Assembly: GCA_022571175.1 (NCBI GenBank)
Contig: JACZYI010000092.1
Coordinates: 1 to 7,371, forward strand
Direction: 5' to 3'
DNA from: Pseudomonadota bacterium
GTDB lineage: Bacteria; Pseudomonadota; Alphaproteobacteria; Sphingomonadales; SMXR01
DNA: 7,371 bases
Position numbers and translations under genes: made by a program. The notes below the pieces were generated by a model. The model did not search any database and had not been told where the DNA came from. It saw only the letters and a program-made list of their open reading frames with translations. How positions within the stretch are numbered: position 1 is the first letter of the stretch; each line of letters begins with the position of its first letter. Below, piece by piece: positions 1-6,410 of the stretch.

Positions 1-153
1 ACTTCACCGAGGTTTATTGGCCTGCTTTCCGAATGATAGATTTCTGGCGGGCTATCAGGGTATTTCAGCAGCGGGAACGAAGGTTTGGGCGTTAGTTTGG
101 AGGCCTAGATCGTTCAGTCCAAATCAGTCACCTGATGAGTGCAGCCGCGTGAC

Positions 154-164
154 AGTGTTATACT
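154..164 (+). promoter_or_regulatory. Possible extended -10 promoter for the FHA-GGDEF gene
   Basis: The sequence TGTTATACT (156-164) matches an extended -10 element, TGn followed by TATACT, which is five of six to TATAAT. I see no good -35 hexamer at 16-18 bp upstream, as expected if the extended -10 carries the activity. Transcription would begin near 171, leaving a leader of about 20 nt before the ATG at 193. That would also exclude the in-frame GTG at 139 as start. The promoter is inferred from motif match only. The rest of 1-192 shows no convincing gene. Confidence 0.4.
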
Positions 165-192
165 TTACACATCATTTTCCTCTCGCAGAATT

Positions 193-1095
193 ATGGAAAT
201 GTCTGACAGCACAGAATACATAGAAGGTCCGGCGGTACCCGAAGAAGAAAATAGCTGCGTCAAACAGCCCTGCCTGATTATGATCAAGGGCGATTTTATT
301 GGACAGGTCTACAATTTAAAAAATGAGGTCACGATGATCGGTCGCAGCGACGACGTGGAACTTGTTGTATCTGATATCAGTATGAGCCGCAAGCATGCAA
401 TGATCGTTCGCCGGACCGATGGATATTATGTTTCGGACCTTGGCAGCACCAATGGATGTTGGGTCAACAGGGACGAAATAAAAGAGCCGACGAAGCTTAG
501 AGAGGGGGATAAGGTCACCCTGGGTAACGTAGTATTTAAATTCAGTTATCAGGATGAAGACGATACTCAATACCATATGCTGCTGCGGAACATGGCGATC
601 AAGGATGGCCTGACTCGGGTGTACAACAAACGTTATTTTAGTGAGACCCTGGAGAAGGAGTTCGACTTTAACCGTCGTAATTCTGTCGGATTGGCGCTTA
701 TCCTGCTCGACATCGATCATTTCAAGCAAGTCAATGATACCTGGGGTCATCCGGCGGGTGATTTCGTCCTCAGGGACCTTGCCCAGTTAGTTGAGAAGGA
801 TGCCCGGGGATACGATGTATTTGCTCGATACGGCGGAGAAGAATTTATCTTTCTGCTTCGCGGGGCACCTTTGGAGGCGGCTATTGCCCTGGCAGAACGT
901 GTACGCGGTGAAGTAGAAGAGCATATCTTCACCTATGACGGAACAGACCTGAAAGTTACGATCAGCCTGGGCGTCTCATGGTGGAGCGGGGATACAACTT
1001 ATAACAACGCTGAAGAACTCGTTGAAGCCACGGATCGGCGTCTGTATGAAGCAAAAAACGATGGACGTAATTGTGTCCGTCACGATCCGGTGTGA
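193..1095 (+). CDS. FHA-GGDEF diguanylate cyclase
   Basis: The predicted 300-residue soluble protein makes cyclic di-GMP from two GTP and carries a phosphopeptide-binding FHA domain as its probable input module. The FHA domain spans about residues 27-118, with the family landmarks GR (50-51), SRKH (65-68) and GSTNG (84-88). The GGDEF domain runs from about 136 to the end. It begins with the usual KDGLTxxYNKRYF block and has the metal/substrate segment DIDHFKQVND (173-182) followed by GH. The active site is GGEEF (214-218), a catalytically competent variant. The inhibitory I-site RxxD is present at 205-208 in the canonical RxxDxxxRxGG spacing, so product feedback inhibition is expected. There is no signal peptide or membrane segment. 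The start at 193 is chosen because a possible extended -10 lies just upstream; ATG 199 is the alternative, and neither has a strong Shine-Dalgarno. The 3' end overlaps the next gene. Domain identity is very secure; the signal sensed is unknown. Confidence 0.93.
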   Translation: MEMSDSTEYIEGPAVPEEENSCVKQPCLIMIKGDFIGQVYNLKNEVTMIGRSDDVELVVSDISMSRKHAMIVRRTDGYYVSDLGSTNGCWVNRDEIKEPTKLREGDKVTLGNVVFKFSYQDEDDTQYHMLLRNMAIKDGLTRVYNKRYFSETLEKEFDFNRRNSVGLALILLDIDHFKQVNDTWGHPAGDFVLRDLAQLVEKDARGYDVFARYGGEEFIFLLRGAPLEAAIALAERVRGEVEEHIFTYDGTDLKVTISLGVSWWSGDTTYNNAEELVEATDRRLYEAKNDGRNCVRHDPV

Positions 1096-2098
1096 ATCTA
1101 TCGAACCTGAAGTTGCCTTGAATCAAAAGCCGGTGAACAAGCCCAGGGCAATCGTTTTTCGTATTACCACCTGGGCGATGGCGATGGGCTGCTTCTATCT
1201 TGTCTACAACAGGACAGAAAAGGCAGCTCAACGTGAGGGTGTTACCGCAGTAGAGTACCTTGTAAACTTTTTCCAGGGAGCGGACTGGCTTCACTGGTTA
1301 ATGTTGATGATTCCCTACTCAATTGTTTTTTTTCTCGTGGATGCCCATGCTACCTGGCGGGTAATCAAGTGGTTTAATACATCTGAAATCAAGCTGGCCA
1401 ATATCCTGCCTATTCGCGCCAGTGCCTATATTCTTTCGCTGGTGAATGAACAGGTCGGTAAAGGGGCGATGTCCTTGTACCTGTTACAACGCTACAAGGT
1501 TCCTGTCTGGAAAGCTGTGTCCAGTATGATCCTGCTGGGCATTGTGGAGATATACCAGCTGCTTATTTTTTCCGCCATAGGCGTCTTTTTTTACTACGAT
1601 CTGATCGTTGAAGCATCCACCCTGTTACCTCTGACCTCTATTCTAGGCAGCGTATACCTGGTTGCGTTCCTCTATTTTCCCTTCCACATTCTCTATTTCA
1701 ACGGTTCGGTTTTTAAAAAATCTACCCTGCGCGATAAACAGATATTTCATGCGTTGAGGCAGGCAAGGCTGACTGACTATGTTCTGGTGTTGTTATGCAA
1801 GGCGCCCAATCTACTTGGTGCGGTGGTGGTCTATACACTTGCGCTGGATCTTTTTAGTGTTGATGTCGGCTTTGGCCAGATGATGGCGTTCCTGCCTGTT
1901 ATTTTTATTGCTGCAGCGTTGCCTTTGCCGTTTCATGCTGGTGCATTGCTGCTTTGGACTGTACTTTTCCCTTCGTTTCCAGAAGTTGGAGCATTTTCCC
2001 TCGTCATGCACACATTTTTTGTTTCCTTTAATGCGGTAATCGGACTGGTCTTCCTGCCCAAGGCCAACAAGGAGCTATTCATCGAAAGTCGAGTTTGA
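1061..2098 (+). CDS. Multi-pass membrane protein, LPG synthase TM-like
   Basis: A polytopic inner-membrane protein of about 345 residues. Roughly eight hydrophobic segments can be seen, near residues 30-49, 76-94, 113-130, 153-178, 189-212, 239-263, 272-303 and 311-332. The layout resembles the transmembrane/flippase-like domain of lysylphosphatidylglycerol synthases (LPG_synthase_TM, UPF0104). The resemblance rests on a polar Asn-Glu-Gln-x-Gly segment (129-133) leading into a short helix and Leu-Leu-Gln-Arg, and on a Pro/Gly-rich break (288-294) in the late helices. The aminoacyl-transferase domain of true MprF proteins is absent, so this is not predicted to make lysyl-PG; family members of this size may move or modify lipids. 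The start is uncertain: ATG 1061 and ATG 1046 both lie inside the end of the GGDEF gene, and neither has a strong ribosome-binding site. The overlap suggests translational coupling. The 3' end overlaps the convergent phosphatidyltransferase gene. The family assignment is moderate. Confidence 0.6.
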   Translation: MDVIVSVTIRCESIEPEVALNQKPVNKPRAIVFRITTWAMAMGCFYLVYNRTEKAAQREGVTAVEYLVNFFQGADWLHWLMLMIPYSIVFFLVDAHATWRVIKWFNTSEIKLANILPIRASAYILSLVNEQVGKGAMSLYLLQRYKVPVWKAVSSMILLGIVEIYQLLIFSAIGVFFYYDLIVEASTLLPLTSILGSVYLVAFLYFPFHILYFNGSVFKKSTLRDKQIFHALRQARLTDYVLVLLCKAPNLLGAVVVYTLALDLFSVDVGFGQMMAFLPVIFIAAALPLPFHAGALLLWTVLFPSFPEVGAFSLVMHTFFVSFNAVIGLVFLPKANKELFIESRV

Positions 2099-2638
2099 CC
2101 GATCTGATTTAATCAGGGTGATTAGCCGGTCGAGCATTGAGATAGCGGTACTAAGTACCAGACCCCATGCAATCCATGGGAAATAGCTGTCGGGAATAAT
2201 AGTAATTTGAAGTGCATGTTGCATCACAGGAAAACCGCCAAGCACGAAATAGCTGATACCATTGTATCGCCCGAGGTTGCTGGTTCTAAGGGGTCTTCCC
2301 GAGAGGACACGTGAGTCAAATGCGTATTGCAGGAAAGCGGCAATGACGAGACAGGGCAGGACGACGGTCACCAATGCTTGTTGCGCAAGCGCAAACAGCA
2401 GTATTGCGATGAAAAAAGCATCGCTGGAGTGATCCAGCAAACCACCCAGCGCTGTGGTCTGGTTCCGTACCCTGGCGATGTAACCATCAAAGATGTCGGT
2501 GCCGATAGTGATCCATAACACGATCGCAGCGAGTAACCAGGACCTGGACAGGACGAGATATGCCATCGGGAACGCCAGGAAATACCTGGAACAGCTCAGT
2601 AGATTTGGCAGTGTGATGTTTTTAATGGATTGACGCAT
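2075..2638 (-). CDS. CDP-alcohol phosphatidyltransferase family protein
   Basis: A 187-residue integral membrane enzyme of the family that moves a phosphatidyl or substituted phosphate group from a CDP-linked donor to an alcohol, as in phosphatidylglycerophosphate synthase. The full catalytic signature D-x2-DG-x2-AR-x8-G-x3-D-x3-D is visible: D48, D51-G52, A55-R56, G65, D69 and D73. The last Asp is the presumed catalytic base and the others bind the metal and CDP. Hydrophobic segments surround the motif, and the length is typical for the family. The alcohol acceptor cannot be read from the sequence, so I do not call it pgsA. The ATG at 2638 is the natural start, with no strong Shine-Dalgarno. 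The gene converges on the upstream membrane-protein gene with a 24-bp coding overlap, and its start is divergent from the SDR gene across 76 bp. Confidence 0.88.
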   Translation of the reverse strand: MRQSIKNITLPNLLSCSRYFLAFPMAYLVLSRSWLLAAIVLWITIGTDIFDGYIARVRNQTTALGGLLDHSSDAFFIAILLFALAQQALVTVVLPCLVIAAFLQYAFDSRVLSGRPLRTSNLGRYNGISYFVLGGFPVMQHALQITIIPDSYFPWIAWGLVLSTAISMLDRLITLIKSDRSNSTFDE

Positions 2639-2701
2639 TGATTGGTTATTTCATCCATAATAAAGGGCAGTTGGATTTCTTGCCACAATTTGCAGCAGAT
2701 C

Positions 2702-2706
2702 AGGGA
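2702..2706 (+). promoter_or_regulatory. Ribosome-binding site supporting a TTG start
   Basis: AGGGA lies 8 nt upstream of the TTG at 2715. This is the only good Shine-Dalgarno near the beginning of the SDR gene. The encoded protein then begins exactly at the first beta strand of the Rossmann fold (M-R-I-L-V-T-G), which supports the unusual TTG initiation codon. Confidence 0.6.
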
Positions 2707-2714
2707 CATCTCGG

Positions 2715-3173
2715 TTGAGAATACTTGTTACGGGAGCCAATGGGCATCTGGGTAGGCGTTTGCTCGGACGATTGGCGGACGACCACGAAGTTGTCGCGGT
2801 TGTACGTTCACCAAAGGCTCTAAAAATTCTGTCCGGTTTCAGGTGTCAGTCACTGATTGTTGATTATGCGGATGGCGATGCGCTGGCAGTCGCCGCGCGG
2901 GATTGTGATTGCGCCGTGCATCTGGTCGGAATCATCAAGGAAACTGATAAAAATACCTACAAGCAGGCGCACGAGCTACCTTGTGCGGCGCTGGCACTGG
3001 CGGCCGAGAAAGCAGGACTCAAGCAGATTGTTGCGCTAAGTATTCTCGGCAGCAACGCCGAGTCAGCCAATGGCTGCCTCGCATCCCGGGGTGTTTCTGA
3101 AAATATACTCCTTCAGGGGCCAGTGCCTGTAACCATTCTAAGAGTGCCGATGGTGCTTGGAGACAATGATTTC
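2715..3173 (+). CDS. NAD(P)-binding SDR/epimerase-like protein, 3' truncated
   Basis: The N-terminal half, about 150 residues, of an atypical short-chain dehydrogenase of the NAD-dependent epimerase / NmrA / NDUFA9-like type. The nucleotide-binding loop G7-x2-G10-x2-G13 follows the first strand, and the later strand ends in VHLVGII (68-74), typical of these proteins. The usual Tyr-x3-Lys catalytic pair is not evident: the matching stretch reads CLASRGVSENIL (121-132), so the protein may bind NAD(P) without classical dehydrogenase chemistry, as many atypical members do. The conserved block ILRVPMVLG (141-149) marks the genuine sequence close to the break. After about residue 153 the frame reads through the antisense of dnaB (to a stop at 3332), which has no family meaning. 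The gene is therefore cut by the first join. Start choice rests on an AGGGA Shine-Dalgarno 8 nt before the TTG. Confidence 0.82.
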
Positions 3174-3175
3174 GG
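3144..3175. other. Chimeric join 1: SDR gene to dnaB
   Basis: Plus-strand sequence reads as a family-consistent SDR protein up to about 3164-3173. Minus-strand sequence reads as family-consistent DnaB from 4559 down to about 3153. The two good readings overlap over roughly 3153-3164, so the join probably used, or was assembled through, a short shared sequence and cannot be placed to the base. Neither gene has its proper end. No inverted repeats, target duplication, transposase or integrase lies nearby. I infer an assembly or amplification chimera; a real rearrangement is less likely because it would truncate an essential helicase. Confidence 0.8.
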
Positions 3176-4559
3176 CCCGGCCAAAAATCTCATCGGCCTC
3201 TTCCTGCCATTTGTCAAAAGCAGCATCGCTCTCTTTTGGTTTGTCCCGTTCCTTGTAATATTCCTCGCGGTAAACAAACAGCACCATATCCGCGTCCTGC
3301 TCGATCGAACCGGATTCGCGCAAGTCCGATAACAGCGGGCGTTTATTATCCCGCGCTTCCACCGCTCTTGACAGCTGCGAGAGTGCCAGCACCGGCAGGT
3401 CCAAATCCTTGGCCAGATTTTTGAGCCCGCGCGAGATTTCCGAGATTTCCTGAACCCGGTTATCACCCGCCGTACCCCGGCCAGTGCCCCGCACCAGTTG
3501 CAGATAATCCACCACCACCAGCGAGACACCGTGCTGGCGCTTCAGCCTGCGCGCTCTGGTTTTGATCTGGGCAATGGTGAGGGCAGGCGTGTCGTCGATA
3601 TAAAGCGGCACATCTTCCAGTTCCTGTGCCGCGCGCGCGATCGAGCGGAATTGCTCTTCGTTCAGCTTGCCCGTCCGCATTTTGCTTGAGGGTATGCCCG
3701 AGCGCTCGGCCAGAATCCGTGAGGCCAGCTGATCGGAGGACATCTCCAGCGAGAAAAAAGCCACCACCGCGCCTTTCGATTGTGTCATATCCTTGCCGGC
3801 GATTTTATCTTCATAATATCGGAGCGCCGCGTTGAAGGCCATATTGGTGGCAAGCGCGGTCTTGCCCATACTGGGGCGACCAGCCAGAATAACCAGGTCG
3901 CTTTTATGCAATCCACCAATCAGATTGTTGATGCTGGTAAGCCCGGTGGTGATGCCCGAGAGATGCCCTGGATCCTGATAGGCCGCCTGGATATTATCAA
4001 CAGCCTCGCTCAAGGAGCGCGAAAAAGCCTTGAAGCCCCCTTCAAAGGCGCCGCGCTCGGAGAGGTCAAATAATTGACCCTCGGCGGCTTCAATCTGGTC
4101 GCTGGCCGAATGATCGATGGGCGAGTCGAAAGCGGTCAGAACCATATCCTCACCAATGGTGATAAGCTCGCGGCGAAGCGCCAGATCATAGATGGTGCGG
4201 CCATAATCTTCGGCATTGATAATGGTTGCAGCGCTTGCCGCCAGCCTCACCAGATAGGAGGTGCCGCCAACATCCTCAAGCCCTTCGTCCTTCTCGAAAT
4301 AGGGACGCAGTTTGGCCGGATCAGCAGTCTGGGAGCGGTCCAGCAGCTTCAGGATGGCATCATATATGCGGCCATGAACCGGCTCGAAAAAATGCTCGGG
4401 CAGCAGAAATTCCCGCACTTTATCGGCGGCCAGATTATTGACCAGTATGGCGCCCAGCAGCGCCTGTTCTATTTCCAGACTTCTGGGTGATTGCCGATAT
4501 CCCGGCCCGCTACCCCCCTCACCAAGATCATCACTGATCGGTGTTACCTTGTCACTCAT
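3153..4559 (-). CDS. dnaB: Replicative DNA helicase DnaB, 3' truncated
   Basis: The hexameric helicase that unwinds DNA at the replication fork and recruits primase. The N-terminal DnaB domain covers about residues 25-125 and includes SLEIEQALLGAIL (28-40). The RecA-like ATPase domain follows, with Walker A GRPSMGKT (227-234), the EM-containing strand FFSLEMSSDQL (268-278), Walker B VVVDYLQL (348-355) and the sensor/arginine region LSQLSRAVEAR (393-403), RESGSIEQDAD (414-424). No intein is present. Normal sequence ends around residue 469 (AEIIVSKH); the expected RHG-x-TG-x-V and last strands, about 20-30 residues, are missing because of join 1. The reading frame then closes at an accidental stop at 3138. 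The start at 4559 is preferred over an upstream in-frame GTG (4637) because AAGGGGC lies about 9 nt before it and the N-terminus then has normal length. Transcription appears independent of rplI, because a terminator separates them and DnaA boxes lie upstream. Confidence 0.95.
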
Positions 4560-4629
4560 ACCAACTTTGCCCCTTGTATTTTGTCTATTTGTAAAGGGTT
4601 TCTTTTTCTGTGTTTGTATTATTTTGCGG

Positions 4630-4652
4630 TTATTCACGCTGTTTTTTCCACA
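4630..4652 (+). promoter_or_regulatory. Two weaker DnaA-box-like sites
   Basis: TTTTCCACA (4644-4652) fits the relaxed consensus TTWTNCACA exactly, and TTATTCACG (4630-4638) differs from it at one base. Both face opposite to the two perfect boxes about 50 bp away. They sit beside the AT-rich stretch (about 4577-4630) that leads to the dnaB start. Alone such sites would be unremarkable; they gain weight only from the nearby pair. Confidence 0.4.
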
Positions 4653-4694
4653 GAAAATAAAATCTCCCGTTAGCTATGATGACTACTCTACATC

Positions 4695-4718
4695 ATGTGG
4701 ATAACTATGTGGATAACT
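4695..4718 (-). promoter_or_regulatory. Two tandem consensus DnaA boxes upstream of dnaB
   Basis: The 12-mer AGTTATCCACAT (minus strand) occurs twice with no spacer, at 4718-4707 and 4706-4695. Each copy contains a perfect TTATCCACA, the high-affinity box bound by the initiator DnaA. The 12-bp phase puts the two sites on nearly the same face of the helix. They lie about 140 bp upstream of the dnaB start, in the only sizeable gap of the ribosomal-dnaB block, so the simplest inference is DnaA control of dnaB transcription. A replication origin or a DnaA-titrating site are alternatives. I found no convincing -35/-10 pair around them. Confidence 0.7.
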
Positions 4719-4740
4719 TTTACATGGGAGGGGATTTGAG

Positions 4741-4776
4741 GAAAAGAAAAGAGGCCACTCGATTGTGAGCAGCCCC
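4741..4776 (-). terminator. Intrinsic terminator after rplI
   Basis: On the minus strand the arms GGGGCTGCTC (4776-4767) and GAGTGGCCTC (4760-4751) pair along all 10 positions, with three G-U wobbles, around a 6-nt loop. TTTTCTTTTC (4750-4741) follows directly. It begins 27 nt after the rplI stop. This is a textbook rho-independent terminator and separates the ribosomal operon from dnaB. Confidence 0.85.
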
Positions 4777-4803
4777 TTAAATTCTTTGTTACCGATGACG
4801 CGA

Positions 4804-5562
4804 CTATTTCTTTTTCTTGTCTGAGCCTTTGTCATCGGCTTCAGCAGCATCAGCTTCAGCAGCATCCGCTTCTGGTTTTGCCTCTTCATCCGTTTTGGCG
4901 TCTTCTTCACCAGTGGCTTCTTTATCTGCCTCATCCTCTGAGGGTGCCGCATCAGCATCGGCCGAGACCAGATCCTCATCCACACCGCTTTCTTCGGATT
5001 CCGCATCGGCGATGGATTGCTCTGCCGCCTGGGCAACTTCCTCGCTCTCGAAGATTTCTTCTGCCGCTGCAGCTTCGGGGGTTTTTACGGGCTTGCTCTT
5101 TTGCTTTTTGGCTTCTTCCGCCGTGCGCGCCACGTTCACCGAAATTTCAGTGGTCACTTCCGGGTGTAGCCGCACCAAAATCTCATGAAGTCCCAGCGCC
5201 TTGATCGGGACCGGGAGAATCACCTGTGAGCGGTTGATACGAACGCCTTTATCACTCAACTCGGCGGCAATATCGCGGGTGGTCACCGAGCCATAAAGCT
5301 GATCGTTCTCGCCGGCCTGGCGTATGAGGATAATGCTTTGGCCCTGGAGTTTTTTGGCCACCGTCTCGGCTTCTTTCTTGCCTGCCAGGTTCTTGGCTTC
5401 GATTTCCTTGCGCTGACTGTCAAAATAGGCCCGGTTTTCGTCGGTCGCCCGAAGGGCCTTGTTTTGCGGCAACAGATAGTTGCGGGCATAGCCACTCTTG
5501 ACCGTGACCACATCACCCATTTGACCCAATTTCTCAATGCGTTCCAGGAGTATGATTTCCAT
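4804..5562 (-). CDS. rplI: 50S ribosomal protein bL9 with long acidic tail
   Basis: Ribosomal protein bL9, which binds 23S rRNA domain V near the L1 stalk and helps keep the reading frame. The N-terminal signature is clear: MEIILLERIEKLG, then GDVVTVKSGYARNYLLP (16-32). The long connecting helix (about 41-74) and the C-terminal domain (about 75-149, including GSVT at 91-94 and the HEILVRLHPEV block at 126-136) are intact. At 252 residues it is about 100 longer than the E. coli protein. Residues about 161-245 form a low-complexity Ala/Glu/Asp tail, closed by a short Lys run (249-252). Such extensions are known in some Alphaproteobacteria, but this one is long. A strong Shine-Dalgarno AGGAGG lies 5 nt before the ATG and overlaps the rpsR stop, with a 9-nt gap between genes, so translation is probably coupled. 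A terminator follows. Confidence 0.97.
   Translation of the reverse strand: MEIILLERIEKLGQMGDVVTVKSGYARNYLLPQNKALRATDENRAYFDSQRKEIEAKNLAGKKEAETVAKKLQGQSIILIRQAGENDQLYGSVTTRDIAAELSDKGVRINRSQVILPVPIKALGLHEILVRLHPEVTTEISVNVARTAEEAKKQKSKPVKTPEAAAAEEIFESEEVAQAAEQSIADAESEESGVDEDLVSADADAAPSEDEADKEATGEEDAKTDEEAKPEADAAEADAAEADDKGSDKKKK
4838..4867. repeat. Two tandem 15-bp units in the bL9 tail
   Basis: GCTTCAGCAGCATC followed by A or C occurs at 4838-4852 and 4853-4867, with a degenerate third start at 4868. The period is five codons, so on the minus strand the repeat adds Ala-Glu-Ala-Asp-Ala blocks near the end of bL9. Copy number could vary by slippage without shifting the frame. Confidence 0.75.
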
Positions 5563-5571
5563 CTTTTCCTC

Positions 5572-5838
5572 CTATTTGTTGAGAAAGGGCAAAAGCGCCA
5601 GCGCCCTTGCACGTTTAATGGCCTGGGCCAGTTCACGCTGCTTTTTGGAAGAAACCGCGGTAATCCGGCTGGGGATGATTTTGCCGCGTTCGGAGATAAA
5701 TTTGAGCAGCATCTTCACATCTTTATAGTCAATTTTCTGGGCGTTGGGGCCGGTAAATGGACAGCTTTTCCGGCGCCTGAAAAAGGGCCGCCGGGCGGAT
5801 TTTTTGTCCCGATCCCCTCCCGATTGCGGTCTATTCAT
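5572..5838 (-). CDS. rpsR: 30S ribosomal protein bS18
   Basis: Ribosomal protein bS18 of the small-subunit platform, which assembles together with bS6. The 88-residue protein has the normal family length and contains the hallmark RRKSCPFTG near residue 25, then IDYKDVKMLLKFISERGKI and the C-terminal KKQRELAQAIKRARALALLP. The Cys in the CPFTG block is of the kind associated with zinc-binding (C+) S18 paralogues, although a full Cys set is not seen here. The ATG at 5838 is chosen because AAAGGG lies about 9 nt upstream and the protein begins MNRPQ; a longer frame upstream would run deep into rpsF. It overlaps the rpsF stop by 8 nt, which implies translational coupling. Confidence 0.97.
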   Translation of the reverse strand: MNRPQSGGDRDKKSARRPFFRRRKSCPFTGPNAQKIDYKDVKMLLKFISERGKIIPSRITAVSSKKQRELAQAIKRARALALLPFLNK

Positions 5839-6229
5839 CAGAATTGCCCTTTCTTTTTTTATGGTCACCCCGGCCTCTCGAATCTGAATCATGGCGAGGC
5901 CTGCGCTCGGGCTTTTGCATCATGATGGACGGTCCTTCTTCCAGCTCTTCCATGCGAATGGTCATGGAGCGGACGACGTCCGTATTCAGTTTCTCCAGAC
6001 GTTCCATTTCGGCCAGTGCCGGGTGAGGGCTGTCAATGTTCAGCAAAACATAATGCCCCTTCCTGGATTTGCGAATTTTGTAGGCAAGCGTTCTCAAGCC
6101 CCAATATTCGGACTTGGTTACTTTGCCGCCACCCTTCTTCAGGATCTCGGTCAGTTCTGCGGTAATGGCTTCCACTTGCTGGGCGCTGATATCCGAGCGC
6201 GCAATGAAAACATGCTCGTAGAAAGGCAT
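5831..6229 (-). CDS. rpsF: 30S ribosomal protein bS6
   Basis: Ribosomal protein bS6, which pairs with bS18 and binds the central domain of 16S rRNA. The 132 residues show the start MPFYEHVFIARSDIS, the GGGKVTKSEYWGLRTLAYKI block (33-52) and GHYVLLNIDSP (58-68), all typical. The C-terminal tail after about residue 105 is charged and rich in Arg, Lys, Asp and Gly, as is common outside the folded core. Shine-Dalgarno AAGGAG lies 8 nt before the ATG. It is the first gene of the rpsF-rpsR-rplI operon and is divergent from fabD; this order is usual in Alphaproteobacteria. Confidence 0.97.
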   Translation of the reverse strand: MPFYEHVFIARSDISAQQVEAITAELTEILKKGGGKVTKSEYWGLRTLAYKIRKSRKGHYVLLNIDSPHPALAEMERLEKLNTDVVRSMTIRMEELEEGPSIMMQKPERRPRHDSDSRGRGDHKKRKGNSDE

Positions 6230-6322
6230 GGGTCTCTCTCCTTTGCTGATCGTTTACCGCCGGCAATCGACGGCACCTCCAGCTTGCTTGAATCATCAGG
6301 GCAAATCCCCGGCGAAGGCGTC

Positions 6323-6351
6323 TCTATAGAGCGGCTGTTGGGGGAAGGCAA
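6323..6351 (-). promoter_or_regulatory. rpsF: Candidate promoter for the rpsF operon
   Basis: On the minus strand TTGCCT (6351-6346) and TATAGA (6328-6323) are separated by exactly 17 bp and each match four of six bases of the sigma-70-type consensus. Transcription would start near 6316, giving a leader of about 85 nt. The -10 lies in a 10-bp palindrome, CTCTATAGAG (6322-6331). The leader could hold bS6-bS18 autoregulatory structure, but I could not identify the known motif. I see no equally good promoter for fabD in this gap. Confidence 0.4.
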
Positions 6352-6410
6352 GGGGAAAACATGCTTTCTTCTGCTTGCGCTTTTGAAGCTTCAAGGTTAT
6401 GGGGAGCGCC

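Noticed and set aside
139..192. GTG at 139 as start of the FHA-GGDEF protein
   Set aside because: The extra 18 residues precede the FHA domain without similarity, and the possible -10 element lies inside this stretch.
2104..2131. Palindrome CTGATTTAATCAG with flanking inverted GACCG/CGGTC after the membrane-protein stop, possible terminator
   Set aside because: No T-tract on either strand, weak stem, and it lies inside the phosphatidyltransferase coding end.
3138..3152. Natural end of DnaB at the stop at 3138
   Set aside because: The last residues do not match the conserved RHG-x-TG end and the same bases encode the conserved SDR block VPMVLG on the other strand.
3173..3332. C-terminal continuation of the SDR reading frame to the stop at 3332
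   Set aside because: This part is the antisense of conserved DnaB sequence, so it is not part of the enzyme.
4817..5188. Open plus-strand frame opposite the bL9 tail, Ser/Ala-rich
   Set aside because: It is the antisense shadow of the low-complexity acidic tail; no ribosome-binding site or recognisable family.
5338..5925. Long plus-strand open frame across rplI, rpsR and rpsF
   Set aside because: It spans three certain ribosomal protein genes in antisense and has no domain features.
6375..6403. TTGCGC / TATGGG pair as fabD promoter
   Set aside because: Transcription would start at or after the Shine-Dalgarno, and the -10 match is poor.
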